The notes under the pieces were generated by a model. It had not been told where the DNA came from. It saw only the letters and a list, made by a program, of their open reading frames with translations, and made no database searches. Shown piece by piece: positions 43,671 through 52,117 of a DNA stretch of 52,117 nucleotides; the stretch's first letter is position 1, and each line of letters opens with the position of its first letter. Source of the DNA: Tepidanaerobacter sp. EBM-38 (lineage in GTDB: Bacteria > Bacillota > Thermosediminibacteria > Thermosediminibacterales > Tepidanaerobacteraceae); contig MPOT01000099.1 in assembly GCA_001896545.1 (NCBI GenBank), positions 1-52,117 on the forward strand, in the 5' to 3' direction. The translations under genes were made by a program, and so were the position numbers.

Positions 43671-44588
43671 TTATCCTCTTGCAGCACCTATTAAGTCTTG
43701 AAGGTTCCTGCCTTTCATGTCAAGATATGCCTTTATGCCTTCTATGATTTCAAGGGGAGCCGTAGGGTTTACAAAGTTGGCGGTACCTATGGCTACGGCC
43801 GAAGCTCCTGCCAGTATAAATTCTACCGCATCCTGCCATGTGGTTATGCCGCCCATGCCTATGACAGGTACATCCACCGCTTCACAGACTTCCCAGACCA
43901 TGCGCAGTGCAACCGGTTTTACCGCAGGCCCGGACAGGCCTGCAAATTTGCGGCTAAATATGGGCTGCTGTGTATCGATATCAATTGCCATGCCCAGGAG
44001 GGTATTTATGAGGGAAATAGCATCGGCTCCGGCAGACACTGCGGCTTCGGCAATTTTCTGGATATGGGTGACATTTGGCGAAAGTTTGGCTATGATGGGA
44101 AGTCTTGTGGCTTCACGTACTGCTTTTATGACTTCAAAGGCACTTTCCGGTTCTTGCCCAAAGGCAAGACCTCCTTTTTCCACATTGGGGCAGGATATAT
44201 TTACCTCCAGTGCTGCCAGGCCTTCAAGTGACGACAGCTTTTTTGCTGTTTTATGGTAGTCTTCCACAGTATCGCCGTCGATGTTGGCTATTACGGGTAT
44301 GGCAAGTTCCGAAAGATGCGGCCACTCCTCCTCAATAAATCCTTGGACACCGGGATTTTCAAGACCCACGGAGTTCAGCATGCCTGCAGGTGTTTCATGA
44401 ACCCTAGGGGGAGGATTGCCGTTTTTCGGCATAAATGTAAGGCCCTTTGTCACTAAGGCCCCCAGTTTATTTATATCGTAAAAATCGCTGTATTCTCTGC
44501 CGAAACCAAAAGTCCCCGAAGCTACCATGACGGGGTTTTTCATGTTTATGCCTGCTATATTGACACTAAGGTCCACATCATGTTTCAT
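43671..44588 (-). CDS. pyrD: Dihydroorotate dehydrogenase, catalytic subunit (class 1B)
   Basis: This 305-residue FMN enzyme oxidises dihydroorotate to orotate. Seen are NPVMVASGTFGFG near residue 17, the active-site base Cys in ALEVNISCPNVEKGG near 130, KLSPNV near 165, GLSGPAVKPVALRM near 220 and GMGGITTWQDAVEFILAGA near 245. It is of the 1B type that works with PyrK to pass electrons to NAD+; pyrK is 12 bp upstream. AAGGAG precedes the ATG. Confidence 0.97.
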   Translation of the reverse strand: MKHDVDLSVNIAGINMKNPVMVASGTFGFGREYSDFYDINKLGALVTKGLTFMPKNGNPPPRVHETPAGMLNSVGLENPGVQGFIEEEWPHLSELAIPVIANIDGDTVEDYHKTAKKLSSLEGLAALEVNISCPNVEKGGLAFGQEPESAFEVIKAVREATRLPIIAKLSPNVTHIQKIAEAAVSAGADAISLINTLLGMAIDIDTQQPIFSRKFAGLSGPAVKPVALRMVWEVCEAVDVPVIGMGGITTWQDAVEFILAGASAVAIGTANFVNPTAPLEIIEGIKAYLDMKGRNLQDLIGAARG

Positions 44589-44600
44589 TTTTATTCTCCT

Positions 44601-45404
44601 TTAACACAGCTCTACTTCTCCGGCTTCAAATACCGGCCCGTCCTTGCAAACTTTTTTATATCCTTTTCTGGAAGATTTTACCGAACATCCTAAACATGCC
44701 CCTACGCCACAAGCCATATGCTCTTCCAAGGAAAGATATGCTCTGATGTTTTTACTTGCCGCAATCTCCTTTACCTTTATGAGCATGGGCTTAGGTCCAC
44801 AGGAGTAGATTATGGGATCGGTTTTACCCATATGCTCCTGAAGGAGTCTTTCCAATATATCCGTTGGAAATCCTTTGTATCCATAGCTTCCATCATCTGT
44901 TGCAATTATTGTTTCTACTCCCGGAAATTTAAGGTATCCTTCACCGAATACTTCGCTTTTTGTAGTAAAGCCCAATACTGTGGTAACGCTGTTTTTATTT
45001 TTCGGCTCTGAAGCGATTTTTTTAGCAAGATATATGATTGGTGCCGTTCCAATCCCGCCGGCAACTATAATGCAGTGTGCATCTTTTTCCGGCAGGGGGA
45101 ATCCGTTTCCCAAAGGTCCGATTACATCCAGCTTGTGACCGGTAAGAGTTTGGGAGAGGAGTCGGGTCCCCTCTCCCACCACCCTATATATTATTTCGAC
45201 ACAGCCTGTTTTCTCATCTGTATCAGCAATACTTATGGGCCTTCGCAGAAGAGGCGAAAGGGTTTTCCCGCAGCGGATGTGCAGGAATTGTCCGGGCACA
45301 GCCTTCTTGGCTATATCTAAAGCTTTTATCTTCATATGATAGATATTTGGAGCTATTTCCTTATTTTGTACAATATCTGCCAAGGCAGCAACAGTATTAT
45401 TCAA
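44601..45404 (-). CDS. pyrK: Dihydroorotate dehydrogenase, electron transfer subunit
   Basis: This 267-residue protein carries FAD and a [2Fe-2S] cluster and reduces NAD+. The FAD site includes RRPISIAD near residue 53, the NAD site includes VAGGIGTAPIIYLAKKI near 110, and the cluster ligands are the Cys residues in EEHMACGVGACLGCSV and VCKDGPVF near 230-255. The start is a TTG at 45404 with AAAGGGG upstream; no ATG is better placed. It lies 50 bp after carB. Confidence 0.95.
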   Translation of the reverse strand: MNNTVAALADIVQNKEIAPNIYHMKIKALDIAKKAVPGQFLHIRCGKTLSPLLRRPISIADTDEKTGCVEIIYRVVGEGTRLLSQTLTGHKLDVIGPLGNGFPLPEKDAHCIIVAGGIGTAPIIYLAKKIASEPKNKNSVTTVLGFTTKSEVFGEGYLKFPGVETIIATDDGSYGYKGFPTDILERLLQEHMGKTDPIIYSCGPKPMLIKVKEIAASKNIRAYLSLEEHMACGVGACLGCSVKSSRKGYKKVCKDGPVFEAGEVELC

Positions 45405-45454
45405 AAAAATGCCCCTTTCTATGTTTAAATACTTTTTAATGAGAATGTCTGAGC

Positions 45455-48400
45455 TTAGGCACCTGCCGCCAGCGGTCGGCAGGAAACGGAGGTAGCTTCG
45501 ATTACCTTATAGAGGGCGCGCGCCGTGTCCAGTGAGGTGATGCAGGGGATGCCGTCTTCGGCTGCCACCCTACGTATTTTGAAGCCATCTCTCTGGGGTG
45601 CTTTGCCCCGTGTAAGGGTGTTTATTATCATATCTATTTTGTTTTCCTTTATAAGGTCGATGATATTGGGAGAACCTTCTTCAACCTTGTTTACTACTTC
45701 AACCGAAACTCCCTGGGCTTTTAAGGCTTCGGCAGTGCCATTCGTAGCATATATCTTAAAGCCTAGTTCCCAGAACTTTTTCAGAAGTTTTACGGCCTCT
45801 TTCTTATCTCTGTCAGCAATAGTAGCAAGGATTGCTCCGTCTGTGGGAACGATGATTCCTGAAGCGGTAAATGCCTTATATAATGCCTTTTCAAAGGTTT
45901 TTTCCATGCCTAGGACTTCGCCAGTTGATTTCATTTCGGGGCCCAGAGAAGGTTCTACCATTCGCAGCTTCGAGAAGGAAAATACCGGTGCTTTTACAGC
46001 CACAAAATCAGGCCTGGGCGGAAGCAATCCGCCTTTATATCCCAGATTGGCAAGGTTTTCCCCCAATGCTATCTTGGTAGCGATGTTCACCATGGGAATC
46101 CGGGTAATTTTGCTCATATACGGAACTGTCCGGCTTGAGCGGGGGTTTACCTCTATTATATATACATTGTCATTTTCAACTACGAATTGAATATTTATTA
46201 AGCCTTTTACCGAAAGCCTAAGGGCAATCCGGGTAGTATAGTCTACAATTTTTTCTACGGCAGTGGGGCTTAACGTCTGATGTGGATATACGGCAATACT
46301 GTCGCCTGAGTGGATGCCTGCCCGCTCGATATGTTCCATTATTCCGGGTATCAGTACTTCCTTGCCGTCGCAAACCGCATCGACTTCTACCTCGGTACCT
46401 CCGATATATCGGTCTATGAGCACCGGCTTTTCGCTGGAGGCTTCTACGGCATTTTCCATGTAATTTTTAAGTTCTTTCATATTATATACTATTTCCATGG
46501 CTCTGCCGCCAAGGACGTAAGATGGCCTTACCAGCATGGGAAAACCTATTTCTCCGGCTTTAGCCAGAGCTTCTTCAACGCTCCTTGCGGCAGTGGCCTT
46601 CGGCCTGGGGATGCCTAATTCACTCAGTAAATCGTCAAATTTCTCTCGGTCTTCGGCCAAATCTATGGACTTTACATCGGTTCCTAAAATCCTTACACCG
46701 TAGCTTTCCAGTGTAGCTGCCAGGTTAATTGCAGTCTGACCGCCAAACTGCACGATAACTCCAAGGGGTTTTTCACGATCAATTATCGACAGTACATCTT
46801 CAATGTAAAGCGGCTCAAAATACAGGCAGTCTGCTGTGTTAAAATCCGTACTGACTGTTTCGGGATTGTTATTTATGATTACGGTCCTGTAGCCTGCCTC
46901 TTTTGCAGCCCAAACCGCATGCACAGAGCAGTAGTCGAACTCTATACCTTGACCGATGCGGATGGGACCAGAACCTAGGATGATTACTGAAGGCTCTACA
47001 TCGGTATATGCTTTGTCATTGTCTTCAAATGATGAATAGAAATACGGTAAAGCCGCACTGGTTTTCGAAGGATGGGTGTTTACCGCTTTATAGGCAGGCA
47101 GGATATTATTCGCTTTCCGCTGAGCCTTTATCTGGCTTTCATCTTTACCTGTTAAATCTGCAATAAGTTTATCCGGAAACTGCATGGCTTTTGCCTTGCT
47201 TAAAAGCTGCGGCGAAAGCTCCTCTTCTTTTAACTTGTTTTCCATTTGAACTATATTTTTAATCTTTTCAAGGAAAAACTTATCTATTTTACTTAAATCT
47301 TGTATGGCATTTATGCTCATTCCTCGGCGAAAGCCTTCCGCCACTGCAAACAATCGCTCATCGGTAGCTTTTGCAATTTTCCTCTCTATTGTTTCTATAT
47401 CTGCCTGTTTAAGGTTTTTCAGCGACAGGCCGATAAGACCCTGCTCCAAAGACCTGGCTGCTTTCATCAGAGCGCCTTCTAGATTTGTGTCTATTGACAT
47501 GACTTCTCCGGTAGCCTTCATCTGAGTGCCGAGGAAGCGGTCAGCATAGTTAAATTTATCAAAAGGCCAGCGGGGCATCTTTACAACTACATAGTCTAGG
47601 GCGGGTTCGTAGCAGGCACTGCCGCCACCGTTGACAGGATTTTTTATTTCATCCAGACAAAGTCCTGCTGCAATCTTGGCAGTTATCTTTGCTATGGGAT
47701 ATCCTGATGCCTTGGAGGCCAACGCACTGGAACGGCTAACCCGAGGATTTACTTCTATTACATAGTAGTTTCCGGTTGTAGAATCCAAAGCATACTGAAC
47801 ATTGCACCCTCCTTCGATGCCCAATGCTCGAATTATCTTGAAAGAGGCAGCCTTGAGTTTGTTATACTCTGCATCGGTAAGGGTTTGTGAGGGCGCAACC
47901 ACCACGCTGTCTCCTGTATGAATTCCTACGGGGTCAATGTTTTCCATATCGCAAATACATATGCACTGGTCTTTTCCATCCCGGATAACCTCAAACTCAA
48001 TCTCTTTCATGCCCAGCAGACTTTTTTCCAAAAGAACCTGATGAATGCGACTGAGGCGAAGTCCATTGTAGGTTATTTCCATCAGTTCTTCCTCAGTGTT
48101 AGCTACACCTCCTCCGGTTCCTCCTAATGTATAGGCAGGCCGCACTATTAGCGGCAGACCCGCTTCTTTGGCAAAATTTCTGGCTTCTTCAAGACTGTGT
48201 ACTATACGGCTGTCCGGCACCGGCTCGCCGATGTCTTCCATGAGCTTTTTAAACAGCTCCCGATCTTCAGCCTTTTTAATAGAGGTGAGGGGGGTTCCCA
48301 ACAGCTTTACACCCTCCCGATCGAGAATCCCCTTTTCCGCAAGTTCCACCGCCAAATTAAGTCCAACTTGACCGCCCAATGTCGCAAGAAGCCCATCCGG

Positions 48401-48646
48401 CTTTTCACGGCGTATTACTTTAGCGGCAAATTCCGGTGTCAGCGGTTCTATATAAACCTTGTCGGCTATATGGGAATCCGTCATAATAGTAGCAGGATTG
48501 CTGTTAATCAGTACAACCTCCAAGCCTTCCTCCCTAAGGGATAGGCAGGCCTGAGTCCCTGCATAATCAAATTCCGCAGCTTGACCAATTATGATGGGGC
48601 CTGAACCGATAACCATTACTTTTTTTATGCTTTTATTTCTAGGCAT
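45455..48646 (-). CDS. carB: Carbamoyl-phosphate synthase large subunit
   Basis: This 1063-residue subunit makes carbamoyl phosphate from bicarbonate, ammonia (from the small subunit) and two ATP. Both homologous ATP-grasp halves are intact: the first starts [23 protein letters not shown], the second near residue 550 with [23 protein letters not shown]; matching carboxyphosphate and carbamate site segments appear in each, and the C-terminal MGS-like allosteric domain begins near 930. The gene for the glutaminase subunit CarA is not in its usual place upstream; the 97-bp gap to pyrC has no room. ATG at 48646 has AAGGAG upstream. Confidence 0.97.
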   Translation of the reverse strand: MPRNKSIKKVMVIGSGPIIIGQAAEFDYAGTQACLSLREEGLEVVLINSNPATIMTDSHIADKVYIEPLTPEFAAKVIRREKPDGLLATLGGQVGLNLAVELAEKGILDREGVKLLGTPLTSIKKAEDRELFKKLMEDIGEPVPDSRIVHSLEEARNFAKEAGLPLIVRPAYTLGGTGGGVANTEEELMEITYNGLRLSRIHQVLLEKSLLGMKEIEFEVIRDGKDQCICICDMENIDPVGIHTGDSVVVAPSQTLTDAEYNKLKAASFKIIRALGIEGGCNVQYALDSTTGNYYVIEVNPRVSRSSALASKASGYPIAKITAKIAAGLCLDEIKNPVNGGGSACYEPALDYVVVKMPRWPFDKFNYADRFLGTQMKATGEVMSIDTNLEGALMKAARSLEQGLIGLSLKNLKQADIETIERKIAKATDERLFAVAEGFRRGMSINAIQDLSKIDKFFLEKIKNIVQMENKLKEEELSPQLLSKAKAMQFPDKLIADLTGKDESQIKAQRKANNILPAYKAVNTHPSKTSAALPYFYSSFEDNDKAYTDVEPSVIILGSGPIRIGQGIEFDYCSVHAVWAAKEAGYRTVIINNNPETVSTDFNTADCLYFEPLYIEDVLSIIDREKPLGVIVQFGGQTAINLAATLESYGVRILGTDVKSIDLAEDREKFDDLLSELGIPRPKATAARSVEEALAKAGEIGFPMLVRPSYVLGGRAMEIVYNMKELKNYMENAVEASSEKPVLIDRYIGGTEVEVDAVCDGKEVLIPGIMEHIERAGIHSGDSIAVYPHQTLSPTAVEKIVDYTTRIALRLSVKGLINIQFVVENDNVYIIEVNPRSSRTVPYMSKITRIPMVNIATKIALGENLANLGYKGGLLPPRPDFVAVKAPVFSFSKLRMVEPSLGPEMKSTGEVLGMEKTFEKALYKAFTASGIIVPTDGAILATIADRDKKEAVKLLKKFWELGFKIYATNGTAEALKAQGVSVEVVNKVEEGSPNIIDLIKENKIDMIINTLTRGKAPQRDGFKIRRVAAEDGIPCITSLDTARALYKVIEATSVSCRPLAAGA

Positions 48647-48743
48647 GAGAAAATCTCCTTTCAAAAAAGCCGAACTTCATTTGTAGTATATTTATTCATT
48701 ATATTGTATTTTAACACTGAATTATTCGGAAGGTCAAGCCTTT

Positions 48744-50039
48744 TTATGAATAATTATGCATAGCATCATCAGAATAAACTATTCTCCCATCGACCATTGT
48801 TAAAACTGCCTTGCCTGTTAGCCTCCAACCGTCAAAAGGAGTGTTTCTGCCTTTGGAGAAAAATTTATTTTTATCAACGGTCCATACCCGATTCGGATCT
48901 ATAACGGTTATATCTGCAGGTGCTCCAATCTTTAATGTTCCCATATCAAGGCCTAAAACTTTCGCCGGGCCCAAGGTCATTTTCTCTATAGCAGCATTTA
49001 AACTCAAAACACCTTCTTTAACTACATGTGTCAATATCACGCCGAGAGCCGTTTCAAGTCCCACCATGCCAAAGGCCGCCTTGTCAAACTCCAGGTCTTT
49101 TTCGTCTATGTGGTGTGGGGCATGGTCGGTAGCTATGGCATCGATAGTGCCGTCCTTTAAGCCTTCAAGTAAGGCATCTATATCACTTTGGGTCCTCAGC
49201 GGAGGATTGACTTTTGCGTTTGTATCGTAGCCCATCACAGCTTTTTCGGTAAGTGTAAGATGATGTGGTGTCACTTCACAACTTACTTTTACTCCTTCAC
49301 TTTTGGCCTGTCGTATCAGTCTTAATGAGCCTTCGGTGCTTACATGTGCTATGTGAACACGAGTCCCCATTTCCCTTGCAATCAGTATATTACGGGCTAC
49401 CATGATTTCTTCGGCAGCTGCAGGAATTCCCGCAAGGCCCAGTAATGTTGAAATATAGCCTTCATTTATTTGACCGCCTTCAAACAGGAAAGGGTCTTCA
49501 CAGTGGTCAATAATCACCTTATCAAACATAGAAGCATAAACCATTGCTTTTCGCATAAGGGCACTGTCAGCTATAGGCTTTCCGTCATCAGAAAATGCTA
49601 CGGCACCGGCCTGAGCCATATCTCCCATTTCGGCAATTTCCTTACCCTCTTGACCCTTTGATACACATCCGATGGGAAGCAGTTTTATCTTGCCTGCTTT
49701 CGATGCCTTGGATTTTACATATTGTACCAAAGCCGCATTGTCAATGGGGGGATTGGTGTTTGGCATACATGCAACTGCCGTAAAGCCGCCGGCTGCGGCA
49801 CTCATGCTGCCCGATTCGATATCTTCCTTGTATTCATAGCCGGGGTCCCTGAAATGTGCATGCATGTCGATGAGGCCGGGGGTGACTATCATCCCTGAAA
49901 GGTCAATTACTTTTGCATCACTTATTTCAATCTCGTCTTTGACAGCCGCAATGTGACCGTCAACTATGAGTACATCACCTGTAGTATCTGTGTTTTGGCT
50001 GGGATCTATAACTCTTGCTCCTTTTAAAAGTTTTTTCAT
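48744..50039 (-). CDS. pyrC: Dihydroorotase
   Basis: This 431-residue amidohydrolase cyclises carbamoyl-aspartate to dihydroorotate. Zinc and active-site residues are in DMHAHFRDPGYEYKEDIESG near residue 58 (His-x-His), ACMPNTNPP near 90, later His ligands in IIDHCED and HIAHVST, and the catalytic Asp in IATDHAPHH near 305. This is the class I type common in Gram-positives. Its ATG overlaps the pyrB stop codon by one base (TAATG), so the two are translationally coupled. Confidence 0.97.
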   Translation of the reverse strand: MKKLLKGARVIDPSQNTDTTGDVLIVDGHIAAVKDEIEISDAKVIDLSGMIVTPGLIDMHAHFRDPGYEYKEDIESGSMSAAAGGFTAVACMPNTNPPIDNAALVQYVKSKASKAGKIKLLPIGCVSKGQEGKEIAEMGDMAQAGAVAFSDDGKPIADSALMRKAMVYASMFDKVIIDHCEDPFLFEGGQINEGYISTLLGLAGIPAAAEEIMVARNILIAREMGTRVHIAHVSTEGSLRLIRQAKSEGVKVSCEVTPHHLTLTEKAVMGYDTNAKVNPPLRTQSDIDALLEGLKDGTIDAIATDHAPHHIDEKDLEFDKAAFGMVGLETALGVILTHVVKEGVLSLNAAIEKMTLGPAKVLGLDMGTLKIGAPADITVIDPNRVWTVDKNKFFSKGRNTPFDGWRLTGKAVLTMVDGRIVYSDDAMHNYS

Positions 50040-50959
50040 TATCGGCTTCCTCCTATCAGGTGGTATAAAACAGCCATGCGAACGGCAACACCGCTTTTCA
50101 CCTGCTCGTTTATGACCGACTGGCAGCCGTCAATTATCTCTGATGTAAGCTCGATTCCTCGATTTACAGGGCCCGGATGCAGTAAAATGGCATCTTTCTT
50201 GGCCAGGTCCAGCTTGTCTTTATTCAGGCCAAAGAATTTGCAGTATTCTCTCACCGTCGGAAACAGGCCTTTTTTCTGCCGTTCCAATTGTATTCGCAGT
50301 GCTATTACAACATCGGCATTTTCTACAGCTTCCTCTACGGTTGCTGCAAGTTTTGCTCCGGTCTTTTCTATGTCAACAGGCATCAATGTTGAAGGGCCTG
50401 CCACATATACATCTGAGCCCATTTTTGTAAATCCGAAAATATTGGAGCGTGCTACTCGGCTGTGGAGAATATCTCCAAAAATAGCTACTTTAAGCCCTGA
50501 TAATGTGCCTTTTCTTTCCCTTACGGTCAGCATATCAAGCAGCGCCTGTGTAGGATGTTCGTGGGTGCCGTCACCGGCATTTATTACCGAAGCTTTAACA
50601 TGGTTACACAGATAATTTGCCGCTCCCGATGAGCTGTGTCTAATAACTACTGCGTCGATGCCCATCATTTCCAAAGTTTTAGCGGTGTCTTTTAGGGTTT
50701 CACCCTTTTGCACACTGCTTGCGGATGATGTAAAATTAATGGTATCAGCGCTTAGATACTTGCCTGCCAATTCAAAGGATGTGCGGGTTCGAGTGCTTGG
50801 CTCATAGAAAAGGTTTACTATTGATTTTCCACGGAGTGTGGGAACTTTTTTTACATCCCTGTCCAGGATTTCTTTAAACGAATCGGCTGTGTCTAAGATT
50901 AGTTCAATATCGGATTTTTTAATATGCTCCAGTCCTAAAAGATGTTTTTCACTGAGCAT
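50039..50959 (-). CDS. pyrB: Aspartate carbamoyltransferase, catalytic subunit
   Basis: This 306-residue enzyme joins carbamoyl phosphate and aspartate. Carbamoyl-phosphate motif [13 protein letters not shown] is near residue 50; other hallmarks are [12 protein letters not shown] near 80, [13 protein letters not shown] near 138 and [13 protein letters not shown] near 262. No pyrI regulatory gene is present. AAGGAGG precedes the ATG. It is the first gene of the operon, 312 bases after the predicted transcription start. Confidence 0.97.
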   Translation of the reverse strand: MLSEKHLLGLEHIKKSDIELILDTADSFKEILDRDVKKVPTLRGKSIVNLFYEPSTRTRTSFELAGKYLSADTINFTSSASSVQKGETLKDTAKTLEMMGIDAVVIRHSSSGAANYLCNHVKASVINAGDGTHEHPTQALLDMLTVRERKGTLSGLKVAIFGDILHSRVARSNIFGFTKMGSDVYVAGPSTLMPVDIEKTGAKLAATVEEAVENADVVIALRIQLERQKKGLFPTVREYCKFFGLNKDKLDLAKKDAILLHPGPVNRGIELTSEIIDGCQSVINEQVKSGVAVRMAVLYHLIGGSR

Positions 50960-51061
50960 AAAACGCCTCCTTCCTGATAATCCCCGTCAAAAATTAAGTT
51001 AAACGGTCCATAAATATGACTTATACTATTTTCTGCAGCTTGAGAGCAGATTATTATTACA

Positions 51062-51092
51062 AAAAACCCTGTCCGCAAGGGGCAGGGTTTTT
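51062..51092 (-). terminator. Second hairpin in the pyr leader
   Basis: AAAAACCCTG pairs with CAGGGTTTTT (51083-51092 with 51062-51071), extended by a CC/GG pair and a GCAA-type loop on the plus strand. On the minus strand it ends in six T. It lies between the attenuator and pyrB, about 100 bp before pyrB. Confidence 0.75.
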
Positions 51093-51146
51093 AATAAGCA
51101 ATGGAATTTTTAGGCACATTCTTAAGCGGGGATGTACAGCACTTTC

Positions 51147-51240
51147 AAAAAATGCCTTTTCCCACAGAGGCGGAAAAAGGCATTCTTATCCCAACTTATA
51201 AAAATGCGTCTAACCTTGCCGGCCTCGCTGGACCAGATTT
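51147..51240 (-). promoter_or_regulatory. PyrR-type transcription attenuator of the pyr operon
   Basis: On the minus strand GGTCCAGCGAGGCC (51234-51221) followed by GGCAAGG matches the PyrR binding loop consensus (ARUCC-N-G-N-GAGG-YU) at 12 of 14 positions. It is followed by a terminator hairpin, AATGCCTTTTTCC (51184-51172) with GGGAAAAGGCATT (51163-51151) and six T. In the Bacillus model, UMP-bound PyrR stabilises the binding loop and lets the terminator form. pyrR itself is not in the window. Confidence 0.85.
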
Positions 51241-51278
51241 AAAGGTGTTGCATTTGGCTTCGTTTATTTATTTTTTTA

Positions 51279-51307
51279 AATATACCACACGATGGTCCTG
51301 TTGTCAA
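51279..51307 (-). promoter_or_regulatory. Sigma-A promoter of the pyr operon
   Basis: TTGACA (51307-51302) and TATATT (51284-51279) on the minus strand are exactly 17 bp apart. Transcription should start near 51272, giving a 312-base leader before pyrB. The -35 is 14 bp from the -35 of the divergent pheA promoter. Confidence 0.85.
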
Positions 51308-51321
51308 ATAAAAAATATTTA

Positions 51322-51350
51322 TTGACTTTTCAAAAAAAGTGAAATATAAT
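51322..51350 (+). promoter_or_regulatory. Sigma-A promoter of pheA
   Basis: TTGACT (51322-51327) and TATAAT (51345-51350) are 17 bp apart. The start would be near 51357, leaving a leader of about 89 bases with no T-box or terminator that I can see. Confidence 0.8.
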
Positions 51351-51445
51351 GCTTTAAATTAGTTTAGTTTAATAAAAATGTAAACGGGCCTTTCAGTGTG
51401 TTAACTTTCCATATTACATAACGCTTTTAAGAGCAGGAAATGGAG

Positions 51446-52117
51446 ATGATTAAAATTAAAATAGGATTCTTGGGACCACATGGAACTTTTTCGGAGGAAG
51501 CTCTCGATAATTGGATAAATAAAAGCGGATTAGGTCCTGATTCATATGAAAAAATAGCATTTCCTACAATCATCGATGTTATAAATGCCGTCGGAAAGCA
51601 AATAGATATGGCTATCGTGCCCATTGAAAACTCTCTTGAAGGTTCCGTCAATATGACCATAGATTGTCTTATTCACGAAGCGGAGGTTATGATTGCCGGA
51701 GAGATAGTTTTACCAATCGTTCAGCATCTGTTTGCCAAAAAAAGCATACCCCTTGACGAAATAAGGGAGGTATATTCACATCCTCAGGCTCTTTTCCAGT
51801 GCCGCAAATTTTTAATGAAGAACTTGCCCCATGCTGTATTAAAAGAGGTATCGAGCACCGCCGAAGGTGCAAATACAGTTGCTAAAAGCCCCTCCTATGG
51901 CATTGCTGCAATAGGCAATCAATCCCTTTCTAAATTATACAATCTAACAGCGGTAGCTGAAAGCATACAGGATAGTCAAAATAATATGACGCGTTTTTAT
52001 TTACTTTCAACAGAAGACAAACCGTCTACAGGTCATGACAAGACCACTCTTGTTTTTTCAACGGCAAATCGCCCCGGAAGCCTTTTTAAGTGTTTAAAGG
52101 TATTTGCACAACAGCAG
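51446..52117 (+). CDS. pheA: Prephenate dehydratase (partial, runs off the window)
   Basis: The first 224 codons are present. The enzyme converts prephenate to phenylpyruvate for phenylalanine synthesis. The start reads IGFLGPHGTFSEEAL; the substrate-binding motif appears as VPIENSLEGSVNMTID near residue 60, then HPQALFQCRKFL near 113, the family TRF motif as MTRFYLL near 185, and the beginning of an ACT regulatory domain (KTTLVFSTANRPGSLFKCLKVF) at the edge. The ATG at 51446 has AGGA seven bases upstream; another ATG two codons earlier is too close to it. It is divergent from the pyr operon. Confidence 0.95.
   Translation, partial: MIKIKIGFLGPHGTFSEEALDNWINKSGLGPDSYEKIAFPTIIDVINAVGKQIDMAIVPIENSLEGSVNMTIDCLIHEAEVMIAGEIVLPIVQHLFAKKSIPLDEIREVYSHPQALFQCRKFLMKNLPHAVLKEVSSTAEGANTVAKSPSYGIAAIGNQSLSKLYNLTAVAESIQDSQNNMTRFYLLSTEDKPSTGHDKTTLVFSTANRPGSLFKCLKVFAQQQ

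Noticed and set aside
43698..44259. Long plus-strand frames opposite pyrD, and similar ones opposite carB, pyrB, pyrF and Ocd
   Set aside because: They are antisense shadows of well-recognised genes, with no ribosome site or family features.

Overview
The window looks like chromosomal DNA of a low-GC, anaerobic, Gram-positive-type bacterium of the Clostridia (perhaps Thermoanaerobacterales-like; this is inference). The evidence is AT-rich DNA, strong GGAGG ribosome sites, frequent GTG/TTG starts, a lipoprotein and surface proteins with copper-amine-oxidase-N-like domains, a Bacillus/Clostridium-style pyr operon with PyrK and a PyrR-type leader, an Etf-linked lactate dehydrogenase, tryptophanase, and an encapsulin with encapsulated ferritin. 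Most genes lie on the minus strand. The main plus-strand block runs from about 16.2 to 22.7 kb.

Layout. 0-0.3 kb: two serine tRNAs (GCT and TGA). 0.35-2.6 kb: an acetyltransferase, a membrane protein fusing a PlsY-like domain to a NodB deacetylase, and a divergent DUF503 gene. 2.6-6.7 kb: a five-gene polar amino acid ABC transporter operon with an ornithine-cyclodeaminase-family enzyme; its promoter is covered by ARG-box-like sites, which points to arginine or ornithine. 6.7-11.7 kb: a pilin-like protein, an NSS-family transporter, tryptophanase with a sigma-54 promoter, and the adjacent sigma-54 activator; together they look like an inducible tryptophan uptake and cleavage unit. 11.8-16.2 kb: a surface protein with a duplicated domain, a YfcC-type carrier, an M20 hydrolase and a broken MqsA/YgiT-type antitoxin. 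16.2-22.7 kb: an acyl-ACP thioesterase, then a FadR-type regulator, lactate permease, EtfB, EtfA and FAD-dependent lactate dehydrogenase.

22.7-24 kb: an encapsulin shell and its ferritin-like cargo, a two-gene iron-storage nanocompartment. 24-32.4 kb: an ECF sigma factor with its DUF4179 anti-sigma partner, two CuAO-N-domain surface proteins (one a HAD phosphatase) and a DUF3298 protein. This stretch also has a concentration of decay: a kptA pseudogene, an Rpn-type nuclease stopped by one nonsense codon, an HNH fragment, a MITE-like repeat and two copies of a REP-like element that abut stop codons. 32.4-42.3 kb: a Lon-family protease with a FemAB-like transferase, a chemoreceptor, CTP synthase, a metallo-beta-lactamase-fold protein, ArgS and a small membrane protein.

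42.3-51.3 kb: the pyr operon in the order pyrB-pyrC-carB-pyrK-pyrD-pyrF-pyrE, with a strong promoter and a PyrR-type attenuator followed by a second terminator-like hairpin. carA, pyrR and pyrP are not in the window. The divergent pheA gene (prephenate dehydratase) runs off the right edge.

I see no clearly new multi-gene system. The most unusual items are the PlsY-NodB fusion, the double-hairpin pyr leader with carA missing, a hairpin that sequesters a ribosome site after pyrE, and repeats joined to stop codons.
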